The notes under the pieces are model-generated. The model was not told the origin of the DNA and did no database searches. It saw only the letters and a program-made list of their open reading frames with translations. Source: JBCDLI01 sp038745535 (GTDB taxonomy: Bacteria > Pseudomonadota > Alphaproteobacteria > Rhizobiales > Rhizobiaceae). Taken from it: a stretch of 64,000 nucleotides of DNA. The stretch spans positions 12,883 to 76,882 of the forward strand of contig JBCDLI010000003.1 of the NCBI GenBank assembly GCA_038745535.1, given 5' to 3'. Both the position numbers and the translations under genes were made by a program. The number at the start of each line of letters is the position of its first letter. Positions within the stretch are counted from its first letter, which is position 1. Of this stretch, positions 54,514-62,278 are shown piece by piece.

Positions 54514-55400
54514 GCAACCGATATGGGCGAATTTGGCGGCTTTTCCAATACAGCTTCATAGCGCTGCTCGCGCTGTCATGCAAAACCTACGCAGCAGAAC
54601 AATTAGCGCCGTTCAAGGATCGGTTATTCACCTCTCCAGCAACGTTGGAAGAGCGTGACAGCGGTGGCTGGCGAAAAGTCGACTATCGCGAGGTTCGCGA
54701 CATCAATCGGCGCGACGCGGTGCCGGAACGCCGTGTGCGAAATGCCTACATTGACCGCTCAGTCAACGACAGCCTCCGGGACCTCAGCTACGGGACATCT
54801 CGGGGTGTGATTCGTTTCTCGACAGTTGGACGCGCAGATAGCGCTGGCATTATCACCGTATTTATTCATGGGCGAGGTGGGGATCGAACGCTTGGAATGA
54901 ACGACTTTCGCTTCGGCGGTAATTTCAACCGGATTAAGAACCTGATGGTTCGAAACAACGGGCTCTATCTTGTGCCCGATGCGGGTGACTTTTCGGACGA
55001 AGAGATTGTCAAAATCCGAGAGTTGTTGATCGGTCATCTGGAATTCAACCAATCAGCAAAACTGTTTCTCGCATGTGGATCAGCGGGCGGAATGGTGTGC
55101 CATGAGCTGGCAAATGATCGACAGATAATACAGCGGACGGTGGGAATTGGTTTTTTAGGCTCATTCGCAGATAGTGGCTATGTGACGAGCTTTGCTGGCA
55201 GACGTCAGATCCCGGTTTACATCGCCCATGGCAGCGCGGATTCGATCTTCAATGTCTCAACGCTGGAGAGTTTCTACACTGAGCTTCGCGATCAGCAGAT
55301 ACCAGTCCGCATGGTGCGGTTTGAAACCGGCGGCCACGGCACGCCGATCCGGATGCTGGACTGGCGCGCAATGCTTAACTGGGCACTGAGTGAAAATTGA
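54471..55400 (+). CDS. Exported alpha/beta-hydrolase-like protein
   Basis: A 309-residue protein with an N-terminal basic stretch and hydrophobic core (LFQYSFIALLALSCKTYAAEQ), hence probably exported; the Cys in LSCKT leaves lipoprotein processing possible. The alpha/beta-hydrolase core is visible: GIITVFIHGRGGDRT (oxyanion region), nucleophile LACGSAGGMV (Ser), HGSADSIF (Asp) and TGGHGTPIRML (His). The elbow reads CxSxG rather than GxSxG. Esterase or depolymerase activity is plausible; the substrate is unknown. No start other than the ATG at 54471 fits, and it lies inside DUF2256 on the other strand. Confidence 0.75.
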   Translation: MRKSSRANSVFCAPCNRYGRIWRLFQYSFIALLALSCKTYAAEQLAPFKDRLFTSPATLEERDSGGWRKVDYREVRDINRRDAVPERRVRNAYIDRSVNDSLRDLSYGTSRGVIRFSTVGRADSAGIITVFIHGRGGDRTLGMNDFRFGGNFNRIKNLMVRNNGLYLVPDAGDFSDEEIVKIRELLIGHLEFNQSAKLFLACGSAGGMVCHELANDRQIIQRTVGIGFLGSFADSGYVTSFAGRRQIPVYIAHGSADSIFNVSTLESFYTELRDQQIPVRMVRFETGGHGTPIRMLDWRAMLNWALSEN

Positions 55401-55401
55401 G

Positions 55402-55477
55402 TGGCACTCCCAACGGGACTCGAACCCGTGTTTCCGCCGTGAAAGGGCGGCGTCCTAGACCGCTAGACGATGGGAGC
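55402..55477 (-). tRNA. tRNA-Glu (anticodon TTC)
   Basis: Minus-strand tRNA of 76 bases with CCA encoded. The acceptor GCTCCCA pairs with TGGGAGT, the anticodon arm is CGCCCTTTCACGGCG-like with TTC in the loop, and the T-arm contains GGGTTCGAGTCCC. Everything expected is present. Confidence 0.97.
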
Positions 55478-55488
55478 GCGGTGCGGCG

Positions 55489-55517
55489 TCTATAGAAACA
55501 TTCTATATTGGCCGCAA
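55489..55517 (-). promoter_or_regulatory. Promoter of tRNA-Glu
   Basis: Minus strand TTGCGG (55517-55512), 17 bases, TATAGA (55494-55489), 12 bases upstream of the tRNA 5' end. Spacing and position are right for a strong stable-RNA promoter. Confidence 0.7.
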
Positions 55518-55579
55518 GACCCGAATGATGGGTCAAAGCGTATTATTTTCAGAAAATTCACAAGGTGATTTTGCAGGCG

Positions 55580-56590
55580 TTATCGACGGCAGCGCGCATT
55601 CCAATCGCGACGTGGCCCGATATCAATATGGACTGATTTCGTATGGCAATAGGTCCCCACTCCACCGCGTCCCGGCAGCGAGCGTAGGTAGGAGGCCAGC
55701 TTCCATTTGCTCACGCCTTTGACCTGAATGTCCGCTGCCGCGCAGTACATGTGAAGCGAGTTCCGGGCGCCTCGGGCGCGACGGTTTCGTGCCGGGCTTC
55801 GATACCCCGAAGTTACAATAACTTTCTCGCCGTATTTGTTTTCGACACGCTTTAACAGCTTCAGCAGGGCTGGTTTCAGACACTTCACGTCAACACCGGC
55901 GTGCTGTTTCAGCAAACCATTCGGCGTAAGCCGAGCAAGCCCTCCAACCGAAGCAAGCCGCACTTCGTTGCCACGATTTATACGGATCGTTGGACGTCGG
56001 CCTTCGGCATCGGTTTTCTGTTCAATGGCGCCAAGCGCACGGTCACGATCAACACCAGGGAGAGAGCTTAGACGCTCAGTTTTTTGCGTTCTCGGTCGCG
56101 TTGGTTCCGTCGTATCAGCCGCCCGCGTCGGAATTGGAGATGCGCCTAGCGACGCCACCTGAACTTTCTGCGGCTGCAGTTCAGCGGCCGGAATAGGCTC
56201 CGACGGTGTCGGTCTGTTGCCAAAGAGACGACTAAATATGCCGCCGCTTTCAGACGGTTTGCTCTCAGACGTAAGAGCATTTGCAGTAGGCGCAGCCTCC
56301 GTTGCAGAAATTTGCTGTTCGCCTGTCACCAGCGCAACTTCGGTTTCCGCCGGTTCAAGCGTGGTCGCTTCGGCAGACGTTTGCGTTGAAGGGGACGTTG
56401 CTTCTGCGACGGTTACCGGCGCTTCTGTCGATTTGTCGGCCGCCGTTACCACCGGAGAAGACGTCTCTTTGGTTTCCAAAGCTGCCACCGTTCTTTCAGG
56501 TGGAGTGGCTATAGGTCTGGTGCGCGAGACTGGAGCGGTAGGCCTTGCTTCAATTTGGTCAGCGGGCTGTCCCGAGGTATCGTCGACCAA
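55580..56590 (-). CDS. M15-family peptidase lipoprotein (start probably further upstream)
   Basis: The C-terminal domain (about residues 225-336) is a peptidase M15A / YcbK-like D,D-carboxypeptidase-type fold: LLKRVENKYGEKVIVTSGYR, RNSLHMYCAAADIQV (His, Asp) and SVHIDIGPRRDW (His) give the zinc ligands. The first 220 residues are a low-complexity, Thr/Ala/Pro/Glu-rich spacer. The listed start is a TTG at 56590, but the same frame continues upstream into a lipoprotein signal, LCAATVLLLSGC, with lipobox Cys at 56677-56675. No ATG, GTG or TTG precedes that; an ATA at 56743 is in position. The true product is probably a 387-residue lipoprotein acting on peptidoglycan. Confidence 0.8.
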   Translation of the reverse strand: MVDDTSGQPADQIEARPTAPVSRTRPIATPPERTVAALETKETSSPVVTAADKSTEAPVTVAEATSPSTQTSAEATTLEPAETEVALVTGEQQISATEAAPTANALTSESKPSESGGIFSRLFGNRPTPSEPIPAAELQPQKVQVASLGASPIPTRAADTTEPTRPRTQKTERLSSLPGVDRDRALGAIEQKTDAEGRRPTIRINRGNEVRLASVGGLARLTPNGLLKQHAGVDVKCLKPALLKLLKRVENKYGEKVIVTSGYRSPARNRRARGARNSLHMYCAAADIQVKGVSKWKLASYLRSLPGRGGVGTYCHTKSVHIDIGPRRDWNARCRR

Positions 56591-56743
56591 GGTGCTGTTT
56601 TCCGTCGGAGATAGTCCTAATGTCGGCTCCGCACCAAGAGGTGCTAAGCCCTGCGTATCAACAGAAGAAACAGTGCACCCGCTGAGCAGAAGTACAGTGG
56701 CTGCACATAAACATCCTTTAGCCGCCTTCTGTCGGGCGCTTAT
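56591..56743 (-). other. In-frame lipoprotein signal sequence without canonical start
   Basis: This 153-base stretch continues the M15 peptidase frame without a stop. It encodes ISARQKAAKGCLCAATV, then LLLSGCTVSS, which has the n-region, hydrophobic core and lipobox of a lipoprotein. The codon at 56743-56741 is ATA, preceded by CGGAA at 8-9 bases. A stop lies 14 codons further upstream, and no standard start is available between. The remaining gap up to gloA (56744-56895) shows nothing else recognisable. Confidence 0.6.
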
Positions 56744-56895
56744 GCCAAGGTTCCGAAAAATAAGCAGTCCCCAATGCCACCGTCACTGCATCGTTAATTC
56801 ATAAATGATTAACGATGTGTGATCGTCGTTTCTTGGCTGCGTATGGGCGAATTGGGGCGGAAACAAGTCACCTATGGCCGCATTTGGGCAATGCC

Positions 56896-57336
56896 TTACC
56901 AACTGCCCGTATTCGCCATTGACGCCCATGGTTCGCTGGGCTCCAGCGAGTCGCCTTTCTGCAGCAGCTCAATCGAGATGCCATCGGGCGAACGCACGAA
57001 GGCCATATGTCCATCGCGCGGCGGCCGATTAATTGTGACGCCGGCAGCCATCAGCTTTCCGCAGGTCGCGTAGATGTCATCAACGACATAGGCTAAATGG
57101 CCAAAGTTCCGCCCACCGGAGTATTCTTCCGGATCCCAATTATAGGTAAGCTCGACCATTGGAGCCTTGTTTGCCCGAGCCGCTTCAACATCTTCGGTCG
57201 CTGCCAAAAATATCAACGTGAAGCGGCCTTTTTCATTCTCGGTGCGACGAATTTCTTCCATGCCGAGAAGCTCGCAAAAGAATTTGAGCGATTTGTCGAC
57301 ATCGGTGACCCGGATCATCGTGTGCAGATAGCGCAT
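56896..57336 (-). CDS. gloA: Lactoylglutathione lyase (glyoxalase I)
   Basis: Isomerises the methylglyoxal-glutathione hemithioacetal to S-lactoylglutathione, a detoxification step. The 146-residue protein has the duplicated betaalphabetabetabeta module: [19 protein letters not shown] with metal-ligand His, MVELTYNW with Glu, [11 protein letters not shown] with His and ISIELLQKG with Glu. All four metal ligands are visible. [20 protein letters not shown] is typical of the bacterial enzyme. Confidence 0.94.
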   Translation of the reverse strand: MRYLHTMIRVTDVDKSLKFFCELLGMEEIRRTENEKGRFTLIFLAATEDVEAARANKAPMVELTYNWDPEEYSGGRNFGHLAYVVDDIYATCGKLMAAGVTINRPPRDGHMAFVRSPDGISIELLQKGDSLEPSEPWASMANTGSW

Positions 57337-57525
57337 TGTTGCGGCCTTTTTTGTTTTCCAATGGTGTGTCAGGCGGCGGAAGTCGGGCTTTTGGGCGTAA
57401 TTTCCAGTGGCGAAGAGAGGATTTGTAAAAATCTTACTTAAATCCTTCGCTGACTCTTGCGGCGCTTCCGACCACCAATGTTAGTGTCTAGTCGCGAATC
57501 AAGTGTAAGGCGTACGGGCAACCAG

Positions 57526-58107
57526 ATGGCAGGCGACAGGCCGGAAGGAATACAAACGTCAGGTCTCGTCGAGGCGGATTTACCGCTTGCGGACGTTCGT
57601 GAATTCGCTGGCTCCATCAAATGGTTCGACGCAGGCAAGGGGTATGGCTTTATCCGGCCTGATGAAATCGGGGCGGGCGACATCATGTTGCACGTCACAT
57701 GTCTGCGTAAGGACGGGTTTCAGACCGCTCAAGAAGGCGCACGCATCGTCTGTGAAGCACAGCAGAGTGAGCGCGGTTGGCAGACAATCCGCGTTTTATC
57801 GATGGACGCGACGACGGCAAGCAACCCGTCAGAAACCGAAGAGAAAACCCACGTCAAAGTGAGCCCGTCAAGCGGGCTGGAACGTGTGATTGTAAAGTGG
57901 TTCAACCGCGACAAGGGTTTTGGCTTTTTGACCCGCGGCGAGGGCACGCCTGACATCTTCGTACACATGGAAACATTGCGGCGTTACGGGCTTACAGAAC
58001 TGCGAAACGGTCAGACTGTGATCGTTCGCTTCGGTGATGGCCAGAAGGGCTTGATGGCCGCCGAGATTTACCCAGATGATCCGGTACAACTCCTGAACAA
58101 CAACTAG
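57526..58107 (+). CDS. Double cold-shock-domain protein
   Basis: A protein with two cold-shock domains, RNA/single-strand DNA chaperones. The first (about residues 27-90) has GSIKWFDAGKGYGFIRPDE with the RNP1-like motif and IMLHVTCLR for RNP2. The second (about residues 123-190) has VIVKWFNRDKGFGFLTRGE and DIFVHMETLRRYG. A charged linker separates them. The frame is open from a TTG at 57457, but the ATG at 57526 (193 residues) fits better. Tandem-CSD proteins of this size are typical of Alphaproteobacteria. DUF192 follows 12 bases later. Confidence 0.92.
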   Translation: MAGDRPEGIQTSGLVEADLPLADVREFAGSIKWFDAGKGYGFIRPDEIGAGDIMLHVTCLRKDGFQTAQEGARIVCEAQQSERGWQTIRVLSMDATTASNPSETEEKTHVKVSPSSGLERVIVKWFNRDKGFGFLTRGEGTPDIFVHMETLRRYGLTELRNGQTVIVRFGDGQKGLMAAEIYPDDPVQLLNNN

Positions 58108-58119
58108 AGTAGTGCCCTT

Positions 58120-58617
58120 TTGAAACCGTTCACTCTCATTGCTTTCGCGGCGGTTTTTGTGCTCGCGATCGCCACTGCGTTCGCATTCAACTCACAAGAA
58201 CCAATGCGGCTTCCGGTTGATCCAGACCGGTTGCAAATTTTAAGTGCAGACCAGAGCGCACAGCGCACTGAGTTCGATTTAGAAATAGCAGACGATACGC
58301 GTGAGCGTTCAGCTGGTCTCATGCATCGCACCGATCTGCCAAAGGATCGCGGGATGCTGTTTGTTTGGCCCGAAGCGTCACAGCGCTTTTTCTGGATGGA
58401 AAACACACCGACGCCGCTCGATATCATTTTTGCGAACGGGACCGGGCAGGTGGTGCGTATTGCGCGCGACACTGTACCGTTTTCGACATCGCCAATCCCG
58501 TCAGGTCAGCGCGCAAAATACGTATTGGAAATTCACGCGGGCCTATCGTCTAAATTTGGTTTGCAGGTCGGTGACCTGCTCATCCATCCGGCAATTTCGG
58601 CCGTGGGCGCACAATAG
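58120..58617 (+). CDS. DUF192 exported protein
   Basis: A 165-residue protein with an N-terminal signal anchor (TLIAFAAVFVLAIATAFA) and a DUF192 domain: FDLEIADDTRERSAGLMHRT, GMLFVWPEASQRFFWMENT and TPLDIIFANGTGQVVRI are the conserved pieces. The start is a TTG. The function of the family is not established; the fold is a small beta-barrel. It is in tandem with the cold-shock protein, an order seen in rhizobia. Confidence 0.9.
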   Translation: MKPFTLIAFAAVFVLAIATAFAFNSQEPMRLPVDPDRLQILSADQSAQRTEFDLEIADDTRERSAGLMHRTDLPKDRGMLFVWPEASQRFFWMENTPTPLDIIFANGTGQVVRIARDTVPFSTSPIPSGQRAKYVLEIHAGLSSKFGLQVGDLLIHPAISAVGAQ

Positions 58618-58630
58618 CGCTTTAACCCTA

Positions 58631-58658
58631 TTGCCACCGATTGAAACTTGGCTATAAG
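58631..58658 (+). promoter_or_regulatory. Promoter of tRNA-Pro
   Basis: TTGCCA at 58631-58636, 16 bases, TATAAG at 58653-58658, then 16 bases to the tRNA 5' end at 58675. Both boxes are good for a stable-RNA promoter. Confidence 0.65.
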
Positions 58659-58674
58659 CCGCGTCACCAGAGAA

Positions 58675-58751
<77 letters not shown>

Positions 58752-58809
58752 CCTTTCTTCTCGTCTCAGTGTTGACCTTAAACCACTTGCCAGCCATCAC
58801 GCGGCCAAC

Positions 58810-58886
58810 GGCCCCTTAGCTCAGCTGGATAGAGCAGGTGACTTCTAATCATCAGGTCGGGGGTTCGAATCCTCCAGGGGTCGCCA
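58810..58886 (+). tRNA. tRNA-Arg (anticodon TCT)
   Basis: A 77-base tRNA with CCA encoded. The acceptor GGCCCCT pairs with AGGGGTC, allowing one G-T pair. The anticodon loop CTTCTAA has TCT, and the T-arm contains GGGTTCGAATCC. The first base is at 58810 so that T8-A9 fall in the right place. It lies 58 bases after tRNA-Pro. Confidence 0.96.
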
Positions 58887-58947
58887 GTGTTTTCAATGCT
58901 TTGCAAATTATCTAGCAATCTCATTTTACACCTTTCCATGTGCCATT

Positions 58948-59070
58948 TTACAGCGTGGCCCTGTTTTGTCCTGCACGGATCGCATTTACGATGGCCTCTC
59001 CGGCCGGATAGTGCTTGCGGATAATCGCCCAGCCATTCATTTTAGCGCTAGAATAATAATCCAGTAACGG
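58948..59070 (-). pseudogene. Possible gene fragment beside tRNA-Arg
   Basis: A 40-codon open stretch on the minus strand, from just after a stop codon to TAA at 58948. It begins PLLDYYSSAKMNGWAIIRKH and continues YPAGEAIVNAIRAGQNRATL, with normal-looking residue composition. An ATG exists at 59040, but no ribosome-binding site precedes it. This looks more like the C-terminal scrap of a longer gene than a small gene. I cannot name the parent. The position next to a tRNA 3' end is a usual insertion site, so a decayed mobile element is one explanation. The rest of the 295-base gap 58887-59181 shows nothing else. Confidence 0.3.
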
Positions 59071-59181
59071 TCATGTCACACCGGCTTTTTGCCAAGCCAA
59101 TGCCAAATTTCATGTTCTGATTTCTCGAAACAATCTGGTTGCAGCACTACGTTGGCGCGAACACTGAAAACGGGAAAAATT

Positions 59182-60099
59182 ATGAAAACGATTTTTGCTA
59201 GTCTCGCAGTCTTGACTGCATCGACTTCACTTTCGCTTGCTTTAGACGGTGCTGGACCGCTCGTTGATGCACAGTGGGTTATTGAGAACGCCGCAGACGA
59301 AAACGTCGTCATTTTAGATATTCGTGCTGACGTGGATGACACGGATCTGGGAGATGCGCCGTACATCGCAAACTCGGTGGCAGCGCCTTACAACACCGCT
59401 GGCTGGCGAACTGAAATTGACGGAGTGCCAGGCAAAATTCCTTCAAATAACGATATTCAGGCGATCATCCAAAACCTTGGCATTGATAATGATGACCACG
59501 TCGTGATCGTACCTTGGGGTACAAATTCGACCGAGTTCGGCGGCGCAACGCGTGTCTACTGGACATTCAAGTATCTCGGTCACAACAGCATCTCCATCCT
59601 CGATGGCGGCTGGCGTCAGTATGAGGCTGCGGGCGGCGCACGATCTGCTGAGCCGATCACCGCTGAAGTTTCGACGTTTGAGATCAATGTGAACGACGAC
59701 ATTCTGGCGACAACGGCAGACGTTGAACAGGCGGTGGCCGAAGGTACAAAGCTGATCGACGGTCGTCCGGAAGAGCAGTTTATTGGTGACAGTAAAAGCG
59801 GTGTTGTTGCACGCGCTGGTACCATTCCCGGTTCGTTAAATCTCGCGCACTCCAACTTCTTCTCCGAAGAGTTTGCCCGTCATGCACAGCCTGAGACTGT
59901 CGCCGCGCTTACAGAAGCGATCGGGCTCGCTGCGGACGAAGCAAACATCACCTTCTGCAACACAGGCCACTGGGCTTCCGTGCCGTGGTTTGCGATCAGC
60001 GAAGTGCTCGGTAACAAGCAAACAGCGATGTATGACGGTTCTCTTGCCGAGTGGACCCAAGATGACAGTCGGCCACTTGTCGACGGCGTCGTGAACTAA
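59182..60099 (+). CDS. Exported thiosulfate sulfurtransferase (tandem rhodanese)
   Basis: A 305-residue protein with a signal peptide (MKTIFASLAVLTASTSLSLA) and two rhodanese domains. The first (about residues 30-145) is inactive: it includes VVILDIRADVDDTDLG and VIVPWGTNSTEFGG with no Cys. The second (about residues 165-300) holds the catalytic Cys in ITFCNTGHWASVPWF. The substrate-loop CNTGHWA differs from the CxxGxR form of cytosolic enzymes and resembles periplasmic SseA-type proteins. It should move sulfane sulfur in the periplasm. The ATG at 59182 is chosen because it starts the signal peptide. It is 84 bases ahead of the YeeE/YedE gene. Confidence 0.88.
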   Translation: MKTIFASLAVLTASTSLSLALDGAGPLVDAQWVIENAADENVVILDIRADVDDTDLGDAPYIANSVAAPYNTAGWRTEIDGVPGKIPSNNDIQAIIQNLGIDNDDHVVIVPWGTNSTEFGGATRVYWTFKYLGHNSISILDGGWRQYEAAGGARSAEPITAEVSTFEINVNDDILATTADVEQAVAEGTKLIDGRPEEQFIGDSKSGVVARAGTIPGSLNLAHSNFFSEEFARHAQPETVAALTEAIGLAADEANITFCNTGHWASVPWFAISEVLGNKQTAMYDGSLAEWTQDDSRPLVDGVVN

Positions 60100-60124
60100 A
60101 CACAAAGGGCGTTTCTTTCGCTCG

Positions 60125-60158
60125 GCGGCGCGAATTTCATCGTGCCGCTTTGCTTGTT
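60125..60158 (+). terminator. Terminator-like hairpin between rhodanese and yeeE genes
   Basis: GCGGCGCGA (60125-60133) pairs with TCGTGCCGC (60140-60148), one G-T pair included, around a 6-base loop, followed by TTTGCTTGTT. It would attenuate rather than fully stop transcription into the transporter gene, because the T-run is interrupted. Confidence 0.5.
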
Positions 60159-60183
60159 CTGTAAGTCGCGATAATTGACGGTC

Positions 60184-61404
60184 ATGTCCAGCGTCCCACA
60201 ATCTACTGCCGGCGGTCTAACCACGGTGTCTGACAAGTCAGCGCTTAAGGTGACGTTGGGAAGCCTCGCACTCGGCTTCTATGCCATTTGGCTCGCCGTT
60301 GACGTCCGCTTCGCCACTTTGTTCCTAATTGGCGCTGGTTTGGGCTTTGCGCTTTATCAAGGCTCGTTCGGGTTCACCGGCGCGTGGCGGCGCTTCGTTG
60401 TGCACAAACGAAGCCGAGGAATTCGCGCCCAGATGATCATGATTGGCGTCGCCGCACTTGGTATGATGCCACTCATTCAGGCCGGAAGTATTGGCTCGCA
60501 GGCAATTGTTGGAGCAATCGCTCCTCTTGGCGTTTCACTGGTTGTCGGCGCTGCAATGTTTGGATTTGGCATGCAACTCGGCGGCGGCTGTGGCTCCGGT
60601 ACGCTTTTTACCGTTGGCGGTGGTTCGCTTCGAATGCTCGCCACCTTAGCGTTTTTTATCGTTGGCGCGTTAATCGGAACAGCGCATCTTCCATGGTGGC
60701 AAGCGCAGCCATCACTGCCGCCGGTCAGTCTCGCTGAAATGGGCCTTCCGGGTGGGTTGGTCTTGTCGCTCTCGCTGTTGGCGCTGGTCTACTTTGTTTC
60801 GCACGCCATTGAGCGCAAGGCGCACGGAGACGTTGAGACTGAACCTGCGCCAAAGCGTAAAGGATGGTCTTGGCTGCTGGTCGGGCCATGGCCGTTGATT
60901 GGGGCTGGCCTTGCACTTTCAGTTTTGAGCATCGCCACACTGCTCGTCGCGGGTCACCCGTGGTCGGTCACCTACGGTTTTGGCCTCTGGGGTGCGAAGA
61001 TCGCTCTTGCGGTTGGAATTCCCGTGGACGAGTGGGCGTTTTGGCAAGTGCCTTTCCATGCCGATGCCCTTCGCCATTCGGTTTTAACGAACACCGTGTC
61101 TGTGATGAATTTCGGTCTTATTCTTGGTGCAGCGACCGCAGCAGCGCTCGCCGGGTCATTCGCGCCAAAGAATGCCATTCCGTTCCGATCATTGATCGCG
61201 GCCATCCTTGGCGGTCTGCTGATGGGGTACGGCGCGCGCCTCAGCTTCGGATGTAACATCGGCGCGCTGTTCTCCGGCATCGCATCGGGCAGTCTGCATG
61301 GCTGGATTTGGTTTGCACTTGCGTTTGCTGGCTCGTGCCTCGGCGTTGCCGCTCGGCCGTTCTTCGGCCTCGACGGATACAAATCTCAAAAGGTCTCGCA
61401 ATGA
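60184..61404 (+). CDS. YeeE/YedE family sulfur transporter
   Basis: A 406-residue membrane protein with about ten spans built from two homologous halves, as in the thiosulfate transporter TsuA (YeeE). Each half has a conserved Cys loop on which thiosulfate transport depends: GFGMQLGGGCGSGTLFTVGG in the first and SFGCNIGALFSGIASGSLHG in the second. The frame opens at a TTG at 60175; the ATG at 60184 is preferred. It lies behind a periplasmic rhodanese, suggesting uptake of sulfane sulfur or thiosulfate. Its stop overlaps the next start as ATGA. Confidence 0.92.
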   Translation: MSSVPQSTAGGLTTVSDKSALKVTLGSLALGFYAIWLAVDVRFATLFLIGAGLGFALYQGSFGFTGAWRRFVVHKRSRGIRAQMIMIGVAALGMMPLIQAGSIGSQAIVGAIAPLGVSLVVGAAMFGFGMQLGGGCGSGTLFTVGGGSLRMLATLAFFIVGALIGTAHLPWWQAQPSLPPVSLAEMGLPGGLVLSLSLLALVYFVSHAIERKAHGDVETEPAPKRKGWSWLLVGPWPLIGAGLALSVLSIATLLVAGHPWSVTYGFGLWGAKIALAVGIPVDEWAFWQVPFHADALRHSVLTNTVSVMNFGLILGAATAAALAGSFAPKNAIPFRSLIAAILGGLLMGYGARLSFGCNIGALFSGIASGSLHGWIWFALAFAGSCLGVAARPFFGLDGYKSQKVSQ

Positions 61405-61685
61405 CCGTGACGACTGAACGCAAACCGCGAAACACTGCAATTTTCGCAGCGGCTTTAGCGGCGACGGCCGGGGTGGTTACCATTGATCATGTTGTTAGCG
61501 GCGTGCCTGCGCCCGTTGCCTCTGCCACCCCACGCGCGTTGCCAGCAGGTGGTGCTCCATGTGCAGCAATCGTCCCCGCGGCACGAACAGATACTGGAAA
61601 ACGTCCTCCTCCACCGCCGCCGAAACCGCTGCCAGAAGGTGCCACCGAAGCGCCTGACCTTGTAGTAACACGGCCAGCGAATTGA
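61401..61685 (+). CDS. Small membrane-anchored proline-rich protein, unknown
   Basis: A 94-residue protein. After a basic N-terminus (MTVTTERKPRNTA) comes one hydrophobic segment (about residues 14-35, IFAAALAATAGVVTIDHVV). A Pro/Ala-rich stretch follows, with one Cys (PAGGAPCAAIVPAA), a run of prolines (RPPPPPPKPLPEG) and an acidic end. Signal anchor or signal peptide is likely, so it is probably periplasmic. The ATG overlaps the YeeE/YedE stop (ATGA) and its own stop overlaps the next gene (TTGA), so it is translationally coupled on both sides. No family recognised. Confidence 0.7.
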   Translation: MTVTTERKPRNTAIFAAALAATAGVVTIDHVVSGVPAPVASATPRALPAGGAPCAAIVPAARTDTGKRPPPPPPKPLPEGATEAPDLVVTRPAN

Positions 61686-62278
61686 CAACGCCAGTGGAGC
61701 AGGAGACAGCTCTCAAAGAAATCGCTTTCTGCGAACAGGTCTTGGCGAAATCCGGCTTAACCGTTTTGTCCGAAACGCTTCGCGATGTGCAACAGCTCGT
61801 GAGTTGGAAGAACTATCCGCACGGCGAGGTTTTCGATCCAGCGTCTGGCGCTCAATGGTTTTACCACAGCCATCATCCGTCAACGACTGATGGTGAGCAC
61901 GGTCATTTCCATTGTTTTGTTCGCCCAGACGGTCGGGAAGGGCCGATCCATCATCTTTGCGCGATAGGGATCGATGATCATGCCCGCATGACACGGCTAT
62001 TCACAGTCAATCATTGGGTTGTCGATGACGACTGGTTGACTGCGGAACCGACGATAGAACTTTTACGCGGTTTTGACGTGCACATGCCGAGACCGAATTA
62101 CTTAGTAAATCGGTGGATCACCGCTGTCTTGGTGGCCTATGAGGACCTGATCACCGACTTAGTCCGTCAGCGCGATATCGCTATCAAAGCGCATTCTCCG
62201 GTGGACGGCAGCGAACCGAAGCTTTGCAAGTTTTTAGAGGTTACGTCCGAACACCGTTTCCAGAACGCTGCCATTTGA
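61682..62278 (+). CDS. Unknown cytosolic protein with His-rich motif
   Basis: A 198-residue soluble protein without signal peptide. A striking cluster WFYHSHHPSTTDGEHGHFHCF (about residues 59-79, shown in outline: HSHH, EHGHFHC) has seven His and a Cys within 25 residues, followed by GPIHHLCAIGIDDHARM. This is suggestive of metal binding or an iron/zinc enzyme. The rest is mixed alpha/beta, with VNRWITAVLVAYEDLI near the end. I cannot assign it a family. It starts with a TTG overlapping the previous stop, and its last 38 bases overlap the end of the convergent O-antigen-ligase gene. Confidence 0.7.
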   Translation: MTTPVEQETALKEIAFCEQVLAKSGLTVLSETLRDVQQLVSWKNYPHGEVFDPASGAQWFYHSHHPSTTDGEHGHFHCFVRPDGREGPIHHLCAIGIDDHARMTRLFTVNHWVVDDDWLTAEPTIELLRGFDVHMPRPNYLVNRWITAVLVAYEDLITDLVRQRDIAIKAHSPVDGSEPKLCKFLEVTSEHRFQNAAI

